Shown piece by piece: positions 1-8,560 of a stretch of 64,000 nt of DNA; position 1 is the first letter of the stretch, and each line of letters begins with the position of its first letter. Position numbers and translations under genes: made by a program. The notes under the pieces were generated by a model. It saw nothing but the letters and a program-made list of their open reading frames with translations, searched no databases and was not told the origin of the DNA. This DNA is from JAKPUX01 sp964436305 (lineage in GTDB: Bacteria; Zhuqueibacterota; Zhuqueibacteria; Residuimicrobiales; Residuimicrobiaceae), in contig CAYTCI010000007.1 in NCBI GenBank assembly GCA_964436305.1, positions 21,745-85,744 of the forward strand, given 5' to 3'.

Positions 1-655
1 GATGGGGGGCGTTGATCTGGACAAAGACCTTGTCGATTTCCTGGAGATTCTGGGTGGTTCCTTCGGGCTGAATGGGGGTGCTTTGGTCGGTCAGCGCAGC
101 CACCACCTCGACATTCTCGGCCACCTTGCCGGAGACGTTGATGTTGAGGCTCGAGTTGACCTTCAGGCCGCGATTGCTGCCCACGGTGATCCCGCGGGTG
201 ATGCTGCCGTTCTTGTTAAGCTGTGCGGCATAATCGATCTCCTCACTGCCCGGCTCACGCGGCAGGCTCTCGCCTGATGAGGTGGCGCCGAAGACGCGTT
301 GCACCAACGGGTGGCGCTGGCGAACCCGGTCCAGCGGGGCAGGAAAAATCCGGTATTGCAGACGGATGGCGGCACCCTGGGGGACCGGATCGGCGAAGCG
401 GATCTCGCCCTTGAGATAATCCAGGGTGTAGCGGTCACGTGCGAGGGGCTGATTGTCGACGAAAACGCGCTCGGACTGCGAGAGGATGAGACTGTCGGGC
501 AGAAAATAGGGTCCCCTGCGGCCCTCGCCAAGGAAGAGCAGGTCTTTCTCCGCCAGGGCCAGGCGCTCGATCTTGCCAGTGATCTGGGCTTGAACGGGCA
601 AGCACACCAGCAGCAGCGCCAGAATCCTCCACCCCTGCAAGCCGGACCACCGCAT
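1..655 (-). CDS. Large secreted/outer-membrane protein, N-terminal 218 residues (partial)
   Basis: The frame stays open to the window edge, so only the N-terminus is seen. I chose the ATG at 655 because a GAGAG sequence lies 8 nt upstream, it follows the NHL gene stop by 11 nt, and it gives a clean signal peptide (hydrophobic stretch ALLLVCLPVQA, then Gln). An in-frame ATG at 685 is the alternative. The mature part has a beta-rich region, then a segment reading GSITRGITVGSNRG, followed by NINVSGKVAENVEVVAALTD and a PIQPEGTTQNLQEIDKVFV stretch. That pattern (a 'GK..ENV..VAALTDQ' domain before a long beta-barrel) recalls very large FCB-group outer-membrane proteins of SprA-like type. The resemblance is from memory of motif style, so the family is inferred. 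It is probably co-transcribed with the NHL gene upstream. Confidence 0.7.
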   Translation of the reverse strand, partial: MRWSGLQGWRILALLLVCLPVQAQITGKIERLALAEKDLLFLGEGRRGPYFLPDSLILSQSERVFVDNQPLARDRYTLDYLKGEIRFADPVPQGAAIRLQYRIFPAPLDRVRQRHPLVQRVFGATSSGESLPREPGSEEIDYAAQLNKNGSITRGITVGSNRGLKVNSSLNINVSGKVAENVEVVAALTDQSTPIQPEGTTQNLQEIDKVFVQINAPH

Positions 656-666
656 CAGGCGCTCTC

Positions 667-1602
667 TCAAGGAAGGCGCAGCCATGAAAGTTCAAAAGCC
701 TGTACACGATGATTGGCCGCTTCGACGATGTAGATCCGGTTGCCCTGCACCGCAACGTCAGCGGGATCCTTGAGAGCACCCAATTTTTCTCCGGCAACTC
801 CCACGCTGCCCAGCAGCCGGCCATCCCGGCCAAAGATCAGCACCTGGTCGCGCCCCTCATCGGCCACGCAGAGCAGGCCCTCGCGGGTGAGACAAAGACC
901 AGCCGGCTCCTTTAAAACGCCGACGCCGATCTCCTCCAGATACGAGCCAAAATAATCGTAGACCACCAGGCAGCCGCGCCGCCGGTCGCAAACAAAGAGC
1001 CGGTCCTCGCCGTCGAGAGCGAGCTGGTTCGGCTCGGCCAGCTCCCCTTCGCCTTCAGCAAAATCGCCGAAGGAGTTGGTGGCCTCACGCAAGGCGCTCA
1101 CCTTGAGGATGCGCAGATTCTCCGCATCGGCGATGAAAAGATCGTTATGGATGGAGAGGACCACCCCGGCGGGAAAGCCAAGACTCAGCTTGTCATCGCT
1201 ATCCGGCGGGTACTGATAGGCGTCAATCCAGTGCAATTGACGATCGCAGCGGACGATACGCCGGTTTTGAAAGTCCGCGATGAAGAGATCCAGGCCGTTG
1301 CCGGCATCCAGATCCACCGGCTGCTGGAACTGATTCTCACCCCAGCCGAATCCGCCGACCATGGCCAGCACCGCGCCGGTGGCGCTGCATTTCTGGATCC
1401 GGTTATTGCCGGTATCGGCGATATAGAGAGCGCCCTCCGGATCGACCGCGAGCGCCCGGGGCGAGCGGAACTGCCCGGGCGCATCGCCTTCACGGCCGAA
1501 GGCATAGAGCCAGCGTACCATCAGACTGTCGCCGGCTGCAGCCCTCCCGGCTGCCAGCGCCAGCAGCAGCAAGATCATCGCTCTGAAAAAAAACCTGCTC
1601 AC
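667..1602 (-). CDS. Secreted NHL-repeat beta-propeller protein
   Basis: This is a 311-residue protein with a signal peptide (RAMILLLLALAAGRAAA) and a chain of NHL-type repeats: about six blades of the form 'P.ALAVDPEGALYIADTGNNRIQK', from about residue 28 to the end. NHL propellers are binding scaffolds, so the ligand cannot be told. The start is a GTG at 1602 with an AGGAG Shine-Dalgarno 6 nt upstream; the open frame continues further, but the signal peptide begins exactly here. The stop lies 11 nt before the start of the large secreted protein, so the two form an operon driven by the promoter at 1706-1734. In FCB bacteria such propellers often sit beside surface proteins, which fits an envelope role but does not define it. 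Confidence 0.85.
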   Translation of the reverse strand: MSRFFFRAMILLLLALAAGRAAAGDSLMVRWLYAFGREGDAPGQFRSPRALAVDPEGALYIADTGNNRIQKCSATGAVLAMVGGFGWGENQFQQPVDLDAGNGLDLFIADFQNRRIVRCDRQLHWIDAYQYPPDSDDKLSLGFPAGVVLSIHNDLFIADAENLRILKVSALREATNSFGDFAEGEGELAEPNQLALDGEDRLFVCDRRRGCLVVYDYFGSYLEEIGVGVLKEPAGLCLTREGLLCVADEGRDQVLIFGRDGRLLGSVGVAGEKLGALKDPADVAVQGNRIYIVEAANHRVQAFELSWLRLP

Positions 1603-1705
1603 GTCCCGCTCCTGCAAAAAATCCGCACCCCTGCGGGGGCCGGAACGCCCGGGCAGCGGCCCCGCCGCCATCGGACGCCCTCGCCCCCGGCGCAACGCTT
1701 TAGCT

Positions 1706-1734
1706 AAATTAAAGGTAAACAAGGCAAAAGTCAA
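1706..1734 (-). promoter_or_regulatory. Sigma-70-type promoter for the NHL operon
   Basis: On the minus strand a TTGACT -35 (1729-1734) is followed by 17 bp and a TAATTT -10 (1706-1711). It lies about 100 nt upstream of the NHL gene start and is divergent from the NlpC gene. The -35 is strong and the -10 is weak. Confidence 0.42.
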
Positions 1735-1763
1735 GGGAAAAGTCCGCTGGCGAAAAATTACAC

Positions 1764-1792
1764 TTGGAACTTGTACGAAATAACCGTAATTT
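1764..1792 (+). promoter_or_regulatory. Possible promoter for the NlpC/P60 - RlmD - helicase operon
   Basis: TTGGAA (1764-1769), a 17-bp spacer and TAATTT (1787-1792) lie about 100 nt before the lipoprotein start. The match is modest, and it is supported mainly by being in the divergent intergenic region. Confidence 0.28.
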
Positions 1793-1892
1793 TCAGGCAA
1801 GGGTCGCGACAGGACCCGCTGTTGATCCCGGTTCTGCAAAAAAGGTACATGCCTTGCTGCGCCGCCCGCGCTACAGTGGAAATGCAATAACC

Positions 1893-2459
1893 ATGCCGAA
1901 AACAGAAGATACGCGCGCGATGGCGCGCGTCCCGAGGCATCTGTCTGCATGGATGATCCTGCTCCTCCTGCTGCTGGCATCGGGATGTGCCTGGAATCCC
2001 GGGTTTCGCAGGCCCATGCAAGCGGGTGGGCAAGCGCTCGCAGCCGAAAATACCCGCGGCGAACGGTTCGGCGAGATGACCCCGGAACTGCAGGAACAGT
2101 TCAAGGCCGAGATCCGCAGCTATTGGAAATCCCCCTATCTGTGGGGCGGCAATGCCCCATCCGGTATCGATTGTTCGGGCCTGGTGGGACAGATTTACAA
2201 ACGCGCTGCCGCCATCGATCTGCCGCGAACCACCCTCGACCTCTTCGCCCAGGGCCTGAGAGTGGAAGATCAGCCGCTGCAGTTCGCCGATCTGGTTTTT
2301 TTCCGGCTCGGCAGCGCCAGCCAGCCCGATCACGTGGGATTCTATGTCGCCCGGGGGTACTTCATCCATGCATCGGTCACCAGCGGAGTGACCCTGTCGC
2401 TGATCACGGCCTCCCCTTATCGCGAAAGCTATGCGGGGGCTCGCCGACTGCTCCAGTGA
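1893..2459 (+). CDS. NlpC/P60 family lipoprotein peptidase
   Basis: A 188-residue lipoprotein: the hydrophobic segment MILLLLLLASGC gives a lipobox with Cys32 as the lipidated residue. The C-terminal half is an NlpC/P60 cysteine peptidase, with Cys94 in the IDCSGLV motif, His147 in PDHVGFY and a third polar residue, His159, in FIHA. These enzymes cut cell-wall stem peptides (D-Glu to meso-Dpm bonds), so it should act on peptidoglycan in the periplasm as a Spr-like hydrolase. The ATG at 1893 is used because earlier in-frame starts only add a basic non-signal extension; ATG 1920 would also keep the whole signal. It is followed after 38 nt by the RNA methyltransferase gene. Confidence 0.88.
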   Translation: MPKTEDTRAMARVPRHLSAWMILLLLLLASGCAWNPGFRRPMQAGGQALAAENTRGERFGEMTPELQEQFKAEIRSYWKSPYLWGGNAPSGIDCSGLVGQIYKRAAAIDLPRTTLDLFAQGLRVEDQPLQFADLVFFRLGSASQPDHVGFYVARGYFIHASVTSGVTLSLITASPYRESYAGARRLLQ

Positions 2460-2497
2460 GGGCGAACGCGAAACTGAACCAGGCAACCGGACGCGAA

Positions 2498-3985
2498 ATG
2501 CACGTCGCCAGCACACAAAACACCACCGGGATTAAAAAAACGGCCACCGGTCTGCGCCGGGGGGATCTGGTCGAATTGGTCCCGACCGATCTCGCCCTCG
2601 GCGGCGCGGCCGTGGCCCGGCTGGACGATCTGGTGGTCTTTGTCGAGCAGGCGCTCCCCGGGCAAACCATCCTGGCCAAAATCAGCAAACGCAAGAAAAA
2701 CTTCGCCGAGGCCAGGCTGCAGGAGGTTCTGCGGCCTGCGCCCGATCAGGTCGAACCGCGCTGCAGCCATTTCGGCCAGTGCGGCGGCTGTCGCTGGCAA
2801 CATCTTCCCTATAACCGGCAGCTGCACTTCAAGCAGCGGCAGGTGGAGGAGGCGTTGGTCCACATCGGCGGATTCTCCGGACTGGAGGTGCAGCCGGCCT
2901 TGCCCTCTCCGGAGATCTACTCCTATCGCAACAAAATGGAGTACTCTTTCTCACCGCAACGCTGGGTCCCCCGCGATGAGCTGGGTGGCAGCCCTGACGG
3001 TGATTCGGCACTCTATCTCGGATTGCATGCGAAGGGGTTTTTCGACAAGATCATCGACGTGCAGGCTTGCCACCTTTTGCCGCCGGTGACCAATGACATT
3101 CTGCTTTACGTGCGTCAATTTGCCGTCGACTCCGGGCGCCCCGCCTATCACGCCCGTGACCACCATGGCTTTTGGCGCTTTCTGGTGATGCGGCATGCCA
3201 GAAAAACAGGTGAGCTCATGGTCAATCTCGTCGCCTCCGAGTATGACCCGGCGCTGGCCCGCGACTTTGCCACGCGGATGCAGGCGCGCTTCCCTGTCAT
3301 CACCTCCCTGCTGTTCAGCACGACGCAAAGTCTCTCCGGCGTGGCCTTTAGCGAAGCGGAGTATCTGCTCGCCGGCAAATCGACCATTACGGAAAAACTG
3401 GGCGATCTCACGTTTGAAATCTCGAGCAACTCGTTTTTTCAAACCAACACGCTTCAGGCTGAACGGCTTTACGATGTCGTCGTCGACTATGCCCGGCTCC
3501 AGCCGGACGAAACCGTCTACGACCTCTACTGCGGTGCGGGCACCATCTCGCTCTATGTCAGCCACCTGGCCCACAAGGTGGTCGGCTTCGAGTCGGTTCG
3601 ATCCGCCGTGGAAGATGCTCATCAGAATGCCGCGTTGAATCGCATTGGCAATTGCTCTTTTGTTTGGGGTGACCTGCGGGACCTCCTCGAAAACACCGCA
3701 GAGACCATCGCGCGCTATGGCCGGCCCGATGTTCTGATCATCGATCCGCCGCGCGGCGGGATGCACCCCAAAACGGTGGCAGCCGTTTCCCGGCTCGCCC
3801 CGGAGCGTATAGTCCATGTCTCCTGCAACCCTGCCACCCTGGCGCGAGACCTAAAAGTGCTCTGCGCCGGGCCGTACCGGTTAACCAAGATCCAGCCGGT
3901 CGACATGTTTCCGCACACCGCTCACATTGAAGTGGTCGTGCTTTTGCAGCGAGACCCCTCATCCCAAGCGGATGCAACAGTTTAA
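2498..3985 (+). CDS. rlmD: 23S rRNA (uracil-5-)-methyltransferase, RlmD/TrmA family
   Basis: A 495-residue class I SAM methyltransferase of the TrmA/RumA family, which makes 5-methyluridine in rRNA or tRNA. A TRAM-like domain (about residues 20-80) is followed by iron-sulfur cluster cysteines Cys89, Cys95 and Cys98 (CSHFGQCGGC) and a fourth at Cys191. The SAM site reads DLYCGAGTISL, the catalytic pair follows as DPPRGG, and the nucleophile is Cys443 in HVSCNP. All key residues are present. Having the cluster favours RlmD/RlmCD over TrmA, but which uridine is modified cannot be read from sequence. The start ATG at 2498 has no strong Shine-Dalgarno; the protein could begin a few codons either way. 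It precedes an RNA helicase, suggesting a ribosome or RNA theme. Confidence 0.9.
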   Translation: MHVASTQNTTGIKKTATGLRRGDLVELVPTDLALGGAAVARLDDLVVFVEQALPGQTILAKISKRKKNFAEARLQEVLRPAPDQVEPRCSHFGQCGGCRWQHLPYNRQLHFKQRQVEEALVHIGGFSGLEVQPALPSPEIYSYRNKMEYSFSPQRWVPRDELGGSPDGDSALYLGLHAKGFFDKIIDVQACHLLPPVTNDILLYVRQFAVDSGRPAYHARDHHGFWRFLVMRHARKTGELMVNLVASEYDPALARDFATRMQARFPVITSLLFSTTQSLSGVAFSEAEYLLAGKSTITEKLGDLTFEISSNSFFQTNTLQAERLYDVVVDYARLQPDETVYDLYCGAGTISLYVSHLAHKVVGFESVRSAVEDAHQNAALNRIGNCSFVWGDLRDLLENTAETIARYGRPDVLIIDPPRGGMHPKTVAAVSRLAPERIVHVSCNPATLARDLKVLCAGPYRLTKIQPVDMFPHTAHIEVVVLLQRDPSSQADATV

Positions 3986-4000
3986 CACAGGAATCACCCC

Positions 4001-5884
4001 ATGAACCTTTTCAAGAAGCTTTTTGGCAGCAAAACCGAAAAAAAGAGCACCCCGACACCCCGTCCGTCCTCCGGTCAGGAGCGCTATGGCTCGGGACGCT
4101 CCCGCTCCCGTTATCCGCAAAATCAGCGTCCGGGCGGCAGCCCGGGACCCAAACCACAAGGCGGGTCTCCCCAGCGTCCGGGCGGCCAGCCACCGCGGCC
4201 GCAGAGCAGCGCACCCGCCCGGCCGGAGCCGCGCCCCCAGGAGAGTGGTGACGCGCGCCCCCAGGGCAGCAGCTCACGCTCGCGCCGCCGCAGAAGATCC
4301 CGCCGTCCCCAGGGTCAGTCGCCGCAGCCGGATCTCCAGCAACAGCAGGCGGCCATCCCGCCCGCAGCGGAGAGCAAGCCCGAAGCGGTCAGCGAACCTC
4401 TGGAGAGCCCGACGCCCGTCGTCGAAGCACCGGCGCGGGTGCCCAAAGAACCCCTCCCGGAGATCACCCGGGAACAGCTCTCCCCGGCGCTGCAGGCCGG
4501 ACTCGCCCGCACCAGCTGGGACGATCTGATGCCGGTTCAGGCGCGCACCATCCCCTATCTGCTGGCTCACCGCGACCTGATGGTCCAGTCGCGCACCGGC
4601 AGCGGCAAGACCGGCGCCTTCATCCTGCCGATGCTCGAACGCCTCAACGCCTCCCTGCCCGAGACCCAGGCCCTGGTGCTGGTGCCCACCCGTGAACTGG
4701 CCAAACAGGTCACCGGCGAGGCCGAGATGCTATTCGGCGATTCGGGCTTGCGCGTCGCCGCGGTCTACGGTGGTGTCGGATACGGCAGCCAGATCGACGC
4801 CTTCCGTGAAGGGGCCCACCTGGTGGTCGGCACCCCGGGCCGTATCCTCGATCATCTCCTCAAGGGATCGCTCAACCTGCGCAGTCTGCAGCTTCTCATT
4901 CTCGATGAGGCCGACCGCATGCTCTCGATGGGCTTCTATCCCGACATGAAAGAGGTCCAGCAGTATCTGCCACAGGGCATCAATGCCTACATGTTCTCCG
5001 CCACCTTTCCCCCCTTCGTCCTGCATCTGGCCGCCGAGTTCCTCGACGATCCGGAACTGATCAGCCTGAGCGGAGACCAGGTCTATGTCGCCGAGACCGA
5101 GCACTCCTTCTATGTCGTGCCGCCGATGGACAAGGACCGCGCGCTGGTCCGCATCATCGAGATGGAAAACCCGGCCCAGGCGATCATCTTTTGCAATACC
5201 CGCTCCCAGGTGCATTATGTCGCCATCGTCCTGCAGCGCTTTGGCTACAATGCCGACGAACTCTCCTCGGATCTGCCGCAAAACGCGCGCGAGAAGGTGA
5301 TGACACGCCTGCGCGATGGCAGCCTGCGCTTCCTCGTGGCGACCGATGTGGCCGCGCGCGGCATCGACATCCCGCAGCTGCCGGTGGTGATCATGTATGA
5401 GCCGCCTGAGGATCCGGAGGCCTATATCCACCGGGCAGGACGCACAGGACGCGCCGGCGCCAGCGGCGAGGCGGTCTCTCTGGTCACTGAAGTGGAGCAG
5501 ATCGACCTCGATCGCATCGCCAGAAAATACTCCTTCACCCTGATCCAGCGCGTCCTGCCGCAGAACGAGGACGTTGCGGCACTGGTCACCGAGCGTGTCA
5601 CCGCGCTGCTCGAGGCCAAATACCGCGACAAGGACAATGTCGAGAAGGAGCGGCTGCGCCGCTTCCAGCCGCTGGCCCAGAGCCTCGCGGACAATGACGA
5701 CCTGAACAACGTCATCGCCATGCTGCTCGACGAATTCTACCAGCAGACCCTGCATGCACCGGTGCAGACCACCGATACGGTCCTAACGGAAAAACGCCAG
5801 GAGAGCAGAGAGGAGGAGCAGCCCCGGAACAACCGGCCGCGCCGTCGTGGCGGCCGCCACCGTCGACCCGGGGGCCGTTCCTGA
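4001..5884 (+). CDS. DEAD-box ATP-dependent RNA helicase
   Basis: A 627-residue protein with AGGAA 9 nt upstream of the ATG. Residues 1-150 are low complexity, rich in Pro, Gln, Arg and Ser, and likely disordered and RNA-binding. The helicase core follows: Walker A RTGSGKT (about 198-205), PTRELA, GTPGR, DEAD (about 301-304), SAT, then RGIDIP and HRAGRTGR in the second RecA-like domain. The C-terminal end is again Arg/Gly-rich (RPRRRGGRHRRPGG). All catalytic motifs are intact. Proteins like this remodel ribosome-assembly intermediates or cold-stabilised mRNA (RhlE/CsdA-like); the exact subfamily is not clear. It lies 15 nt after the methyltransferase gene, so the two are an operon. Confidence 0.93.
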   Translation: MNLFKKLFGSKTEKKSTPTPRPSSGQERYGSGRSRSRYPQNQRPGGSPGPKPQGGSPQRPGGQPPRPQSSAPARPEPRPQESGDARPQGSSSRSRRRRRSRRPQGQSPQPDLQQQQAAIPPAAESKPEAVSEPLESPTPVVEAPARVPKEPLPEITREQLSPALQAGLARTSWDDLMPVQARTIPYLLAHRDLMVQSRTGSGKTGAFILPMLERLNASLPETQALVLVPTRELAKQVTGEAEMLFGDSGLRVAAVYGGVGYGSQIDAFREGAHLVVGTPGRILDHLLKGSLNLRSLQLLILDEADRMLSMGFYPDMKEVQQYLPQGINAYMFSATFPPFVLHLAAEFLDDPELISLSGDQVYVAETEHSFYVVPPMDKDRALVRIIEMENPAQAIIFCNTRSQVHYVAIVLQRFGYNADELSSDLPQNAREKVMTRLRDGSLRFLVATDVAARGIDIPQLPVVIMYEPPEDPEAYIHRAGRTGRAGASGEAVSLVTEVEQIDLDRIARKYSFTLIQRVLPQNEDVAALVTERVTALLEAKYRDKDNVEKERLRRFQPLAQSLADNDDLNNVIAMLLDEFYQQTLHAPVQTTDTVLTEKRQESREEEQPRNNRPRRRGGRHRRPGGRS

Positions 5885-5916
5885 GAATACCCTCTCCCCG
5901 GACCTGATCCAAACCA

Positions 5917-5952
5917 CCGGAGGCTCTGCCATCCCTTTTGCCGAGCCTCCGG
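5917..5952 (+). other. Hairpin between helicase and endonuclease IV genes
   Basis: CCGGAGGCTC (5917-5926) pairs perfectly with GAGCCTCCGG (5943-5952) across a 16-nt loop, between the helicase stop and the nfo start. No T-run follows (only TTCTGTCTTC), so it may be a weak terminator, an mRNA-stability element or an attenuator. It does not show that nfo has its own promoter. Confidence 0.45.
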
Positions 5953-5981
5953 TTCTGTCTTCAATGAAAGGTCTTCCCGCC

Positions 5982-6830
5982 ATGAAATACCTTGGAGCCC
6001 ATGTCAGCGCCGCAGGCGGACTGGAGAGCGCCCCGGAAAACGCCCGCGCCATCGGCGCCCGGGCGTTCGCCCTTTTCACCAAAAACCAGCGCCAATGGCT
6101 GGCCAAAAGCCTCGGCGAAGCCGAAATCGAGCGCTTCAGGGTCCGCTGTCAGGAACTCGACTTTTCGCCGGACCACATCCTGCCGCATGACAGCTATCTG
6201 ATCAATCTCGCCCATCCCGAGGAGGCCGGCCTGGCCAAATCGCAAGCCGCATTCCTCGACGAGATGCAGCGCTGCGAGGCGCTGGGTCTGAAACTGCTGA
6301 ACTTCCATCCCGGCTCACACCTCGGCCAGATCACCCTGGAGGAGGGTCTGCATCGGGTCGCGCTCTCCATCAATCTTGCCCTGGAGAAGAGCCGCGGGGT
6401 CGTCGCAGTCATCGAGAATACCGCCGGACAGGGCAGCAATGTGGGATGCACCTTCGAACAACTCGCGGCCATCATCGCGGAGGTCGAGGACCAAAGCCGC
6501 GTCGGCGTCTGCCTCGACACCTGCCATCTTTTCGCCTCGGGCTATGACCTGCGCACCCCCGCTGCCTATGCCGAGACCATGCGTCAATTCGAGGCGACCG
6601 TCGGTTTTTCCTATCTGCGGGGATTCCACCTCAACGATGCCAAGAAAGAACTCGGCTCGCGCGTCGACCGGCACGCCCCTCTCGGCGACGGCCTGCTTGG
6701 CCTCGAGGCCTTTCGTCTGCTCATGCAGGATGAGCGGCTTGACGGTCTCCCCCTCATCCTGGAAACCCCCGAGCACGAACGCTGGGCCGATGAGATCCGG
6801 CTGCTCTACGAGTTCGCCACCGCAGCCTGA
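5982..6830 (+). CDS. nfo: Endonuclease IV (AP endonuclease)
   Basis: A 282-residue TIM-barrel AP endonuclease, the normal length for Nfo. It cuts 5' to abasic sites in base-excision repair using a three-zinc centre. The metal-ligand motifs are all visible: NFHPGSH, IENTAGQG, LDTCHLFASGYD, FHLNDAK, DRHAPLGDG and ETPEH. The ATG at 5982 begins the conserved KYLGAHVSAAGG; a longer in-frame extension starting inside the helicase gene has no family similarity and was not used. It is the last gene of the plus-strand run and converges on the LiaF-like gene, whose terminator at 6858-6900 separates them. Confidence 0.95.
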   Translation: MKYLGAHVSAAGGLESAPENARAIGARAFALFTKNQRQWLAKSLGEAEIERFRVRCQELDFSPDHILPHDSYLINLAHPEEAGLAKSQAAFLDEMQRCEALGLKLLNFHPGSHLGQITLEEGLHRVALSINLALEKSRGVVAVIENTAGQGSNVGCTFEQLAAIIAEVEDQSRVGVCLDTCHLFASGYDLRTPAAYAETMRQFEATVGFSYLRGFHLNDAKKELGSRVDRHAPLGDGLLGLEAFRLLMQDERLDGLPLILETPEHERWADEIRLLYEFATAA

Positions 6831-6857
6831 ACCGGCACTCCCGCCAGCCTCCTGGCA

Positions 6858-6900
6858 TAAAAAAACGCCGGAAAAGCGGCAAGCGCTTCTCCGGCGTCAA
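6858..6900 (-). terminator. Rho-independent terminator of the Nif3-trxB-LiaF operon
   Basis: A 14-bp stem with one mismatch (6865-6878 with 6884-6897) and a 5-nt loop is followed, on the minus strand, by seven T residues. It sits just past the stop of the LiaF-like gene. Confidence 0.85.
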
Positions 6901-6918
6901 ATCCCGATCCGGGTCGGT

Positions 6919-7509
6919 CTAGAAGACCTTGATATCGCCCATACCAACGCTGCAGATCAGCAGCAGCCTGGCGGGCATCTCTTCATATTTGGGTGTCTGG
7001 TACTCCAATACCTCGCTGAATCCATCCGCCTTCTGATCAAAGACCTTGATATCCCCCAGCGAAACCCTCGCCTTGACCTTGACGGGCAGCCCCGGCAGCA
7101 AGTCGACGTGCACATCCCCCACACCACTGCGCAGGTAGAGACGATGTTCTCCCGGCTCCAGTGCAACCTGGGAGGCATCGATCACCACCGAGCCCACCAT
7201 GGTGCGGACGCTGCCGCCATTAAAGCCCTGCGCTGGCAATTTGATGCGCAGATCGCCCAGGACCGACTCCCGCGACAGGGTCCCGGAATAGTCGGGTTCC
7301 TCCGCATGCAGGGAAGAGTGGCCGCGAGTTTCGCGGCGCCGCTCTCCTGTCATGAGATAGATGCCCATCAGGATCAGGGCGACCGGCCAAAAATGGAAGA
7401 TCCAGCGGATGATGTCAAACAGCGAGGGGCCATCGAAGAGTAGCAGGCAGCCCATGACCACCAGAATCACTCCCACAAAGGTCGAACCGCGACTGGTTTG
7501 CGAATCCAT
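6919..7509 (-). CDS. LiaF-like membrane protein (envelope stress)
   Basis: A 196-residue protein with two or three N-terminal membrane helices (FVGVILVVMGCLLLF, then FWPVALILMGIYLM) and a C-terminal beta-helical 'toastrack' domain with repeats of the type VLGDLRIKL, MVGSVVID, GVGDVHVDL, SLGDIKVF and GMGDIKVF. This is the LiaF/DUF5668-plus-DUF2154 architecture, known from cell-wall antibiotic stress responses. In LiaF the soluble part interacts with a histidine kinase, but no kinase lies next to it here. Start choice: ATG 7509 is preceded by AGGAGGG, though closely spaced; ATG 7521 or 7527 are alternatives. It is the last gene of an operon after trxB (33 nt gap). Confidence 0.82.
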   Translation of the reverse strand: MDSQTSRGSTFVGVILVVMGCLLLFDGPSLFDIIRWIFHFWPVALILMGIYLMTGERRRETRGHSSLHAEEPDYSGTLSRESVLGDLRIKLPAQGFNGGSVRTMVGSVVIDASQVALEPGEHRLYLRSGVGDVHVDLLPGLPVKVKARVSLGDIKVFDQKADGFSEVLEYQTPKYEEMPARLLLICSVGMGDIKVF

Positions 7510-7542
7510 ATCCCTCCTCATTGCCACTACCGGACGGCTTTG

Positions 7543-8478
7543 TCATCGCCCGGGATAGGCCGTTCCTTCGAGTTCAGCAATATACTTCTCCACCTCGATG
7601 GCCGCCATGCAGCCGGAGGCGGAGGCGGTGATCGCCTGGCGATAGATGGCATCCTGAACATCGCCGCAAGCGAAGACACCGGGCAGATTGGTGCGGGTAC
7701 GGCGGTCTGTCTCGATATACCCGCCGCTATCCAGTGTGATCTGGCCGGCGAAAAGCTCGGTGTTGGGTTTGTGGCCGATGAAGACAAATATCCCGTCGAC
7801 CGGGAACTCCGCGGTCGCCCCGCTCTTGACATTCTTCAGCCGCAGATGGCTCACCGTTGTGCCGCCGGCGATCTCCTCCACGACCGTATCCCAGATGAAC
7901 TCCACCTTGCTGTTGTGCATGGCCCGCTCCTGGAGGATGGCATCGGCCCGCAGCCGGTCGCGGCGGTGAATGATGGTCACCTTTTCCGCAAAGCGGGTGA
8001 GGAAAAGCCCCTCGTCCAGGGCGCTGTTGCCGCCGCCCACCACAACCACATGCTTGCCGGTGAAAAAGAAGCCGTCGCAGGTGGCGCAATAAGAGACACC
8101 CTTGCCGATGTAGCGCTCTTCGCCGGGGACTCCGAGCCGTTTGGGCGTCGAGCCAGTGGCAAGGATCACCGATCGGGCCTCAAGGTTCTGCGTGGCCGTA
8201 TGGACGCGCTTGACCGCGCCTGCCAGTTCGACGCTTTCGACCACATCGTAGATGACCTCCATCCCGAAGCGCAAGGCCTGCTTTTCAAACAACTGATACA
8301 TCTCAAAGCCGCTCAATCCCTCCGGAAAACCGGGGAAATTCTCCAGATCGTTGGTCAGGGTGACCTGTCCACCCCGTTCCATTCCACTGATCAGCAGGGG
8401 CTTGAGGTTGGCGCGGCCGGCATAGATCGCGGCCGTCAAGCCGGCCGGACCCGAGCCAATAATGATGACTTCTCGCAT
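7543..8478 (-). CDS. trxB: Thioredoxin-disulfide reductase
   Basis: A 311-residue FAD/NADPH enzyme that reduces thioredoxin. The FAD motif is IIIGSGPAGLTAA at the N-terminus, the redox-active CATC motif is near residue 135, the NADPH motif VVGGGNSALDEG follows, and the C-terminal FAD motif is GVFACGDVQD. Length and order are those of low-molecular-weight TrxB. The start has AGGAAG 8 nt upstream. It lies 82 nt after the Nif3 gene in an AT-rich gap that could hold a second promoter, though I found no convincing one. Confidence 0.96.
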   Translation of the reverse strand: MREVIIIGSGPAGLTAAIYAGRANLKPLLISGMERGGQVTLTNDLENFPGFPEGLSGFEMYQLFEKQALRFGMEVIYDVVESVELAGAVKRVHTATQNLEARSVILATGSTPKRLGVPGEERYIGKGVSYCATCDGFFFTGKHVVVVGGGNSALDEGLFLTRFAEKVTIIHRRDRLRADAILQERAMHNSKVEFIWDTVVEEIAGGTTVSHLRLKNVKSGATAEFPVDGIFVFIGHKPNTELFAGQITLDSGGYIETDRRTRTNLPGVFACGDVQDAIYRQAITASASGCMAAIEVEKYIAELEGTAYPGR

Positions 8479-8560
8479 GTTTTTCTTCCTGTCTTCTCTG
8501 TATTACGATTGATTATTCAATTAGATTCATCAAATCCACAAAGTATTCAAACTTTATCTT

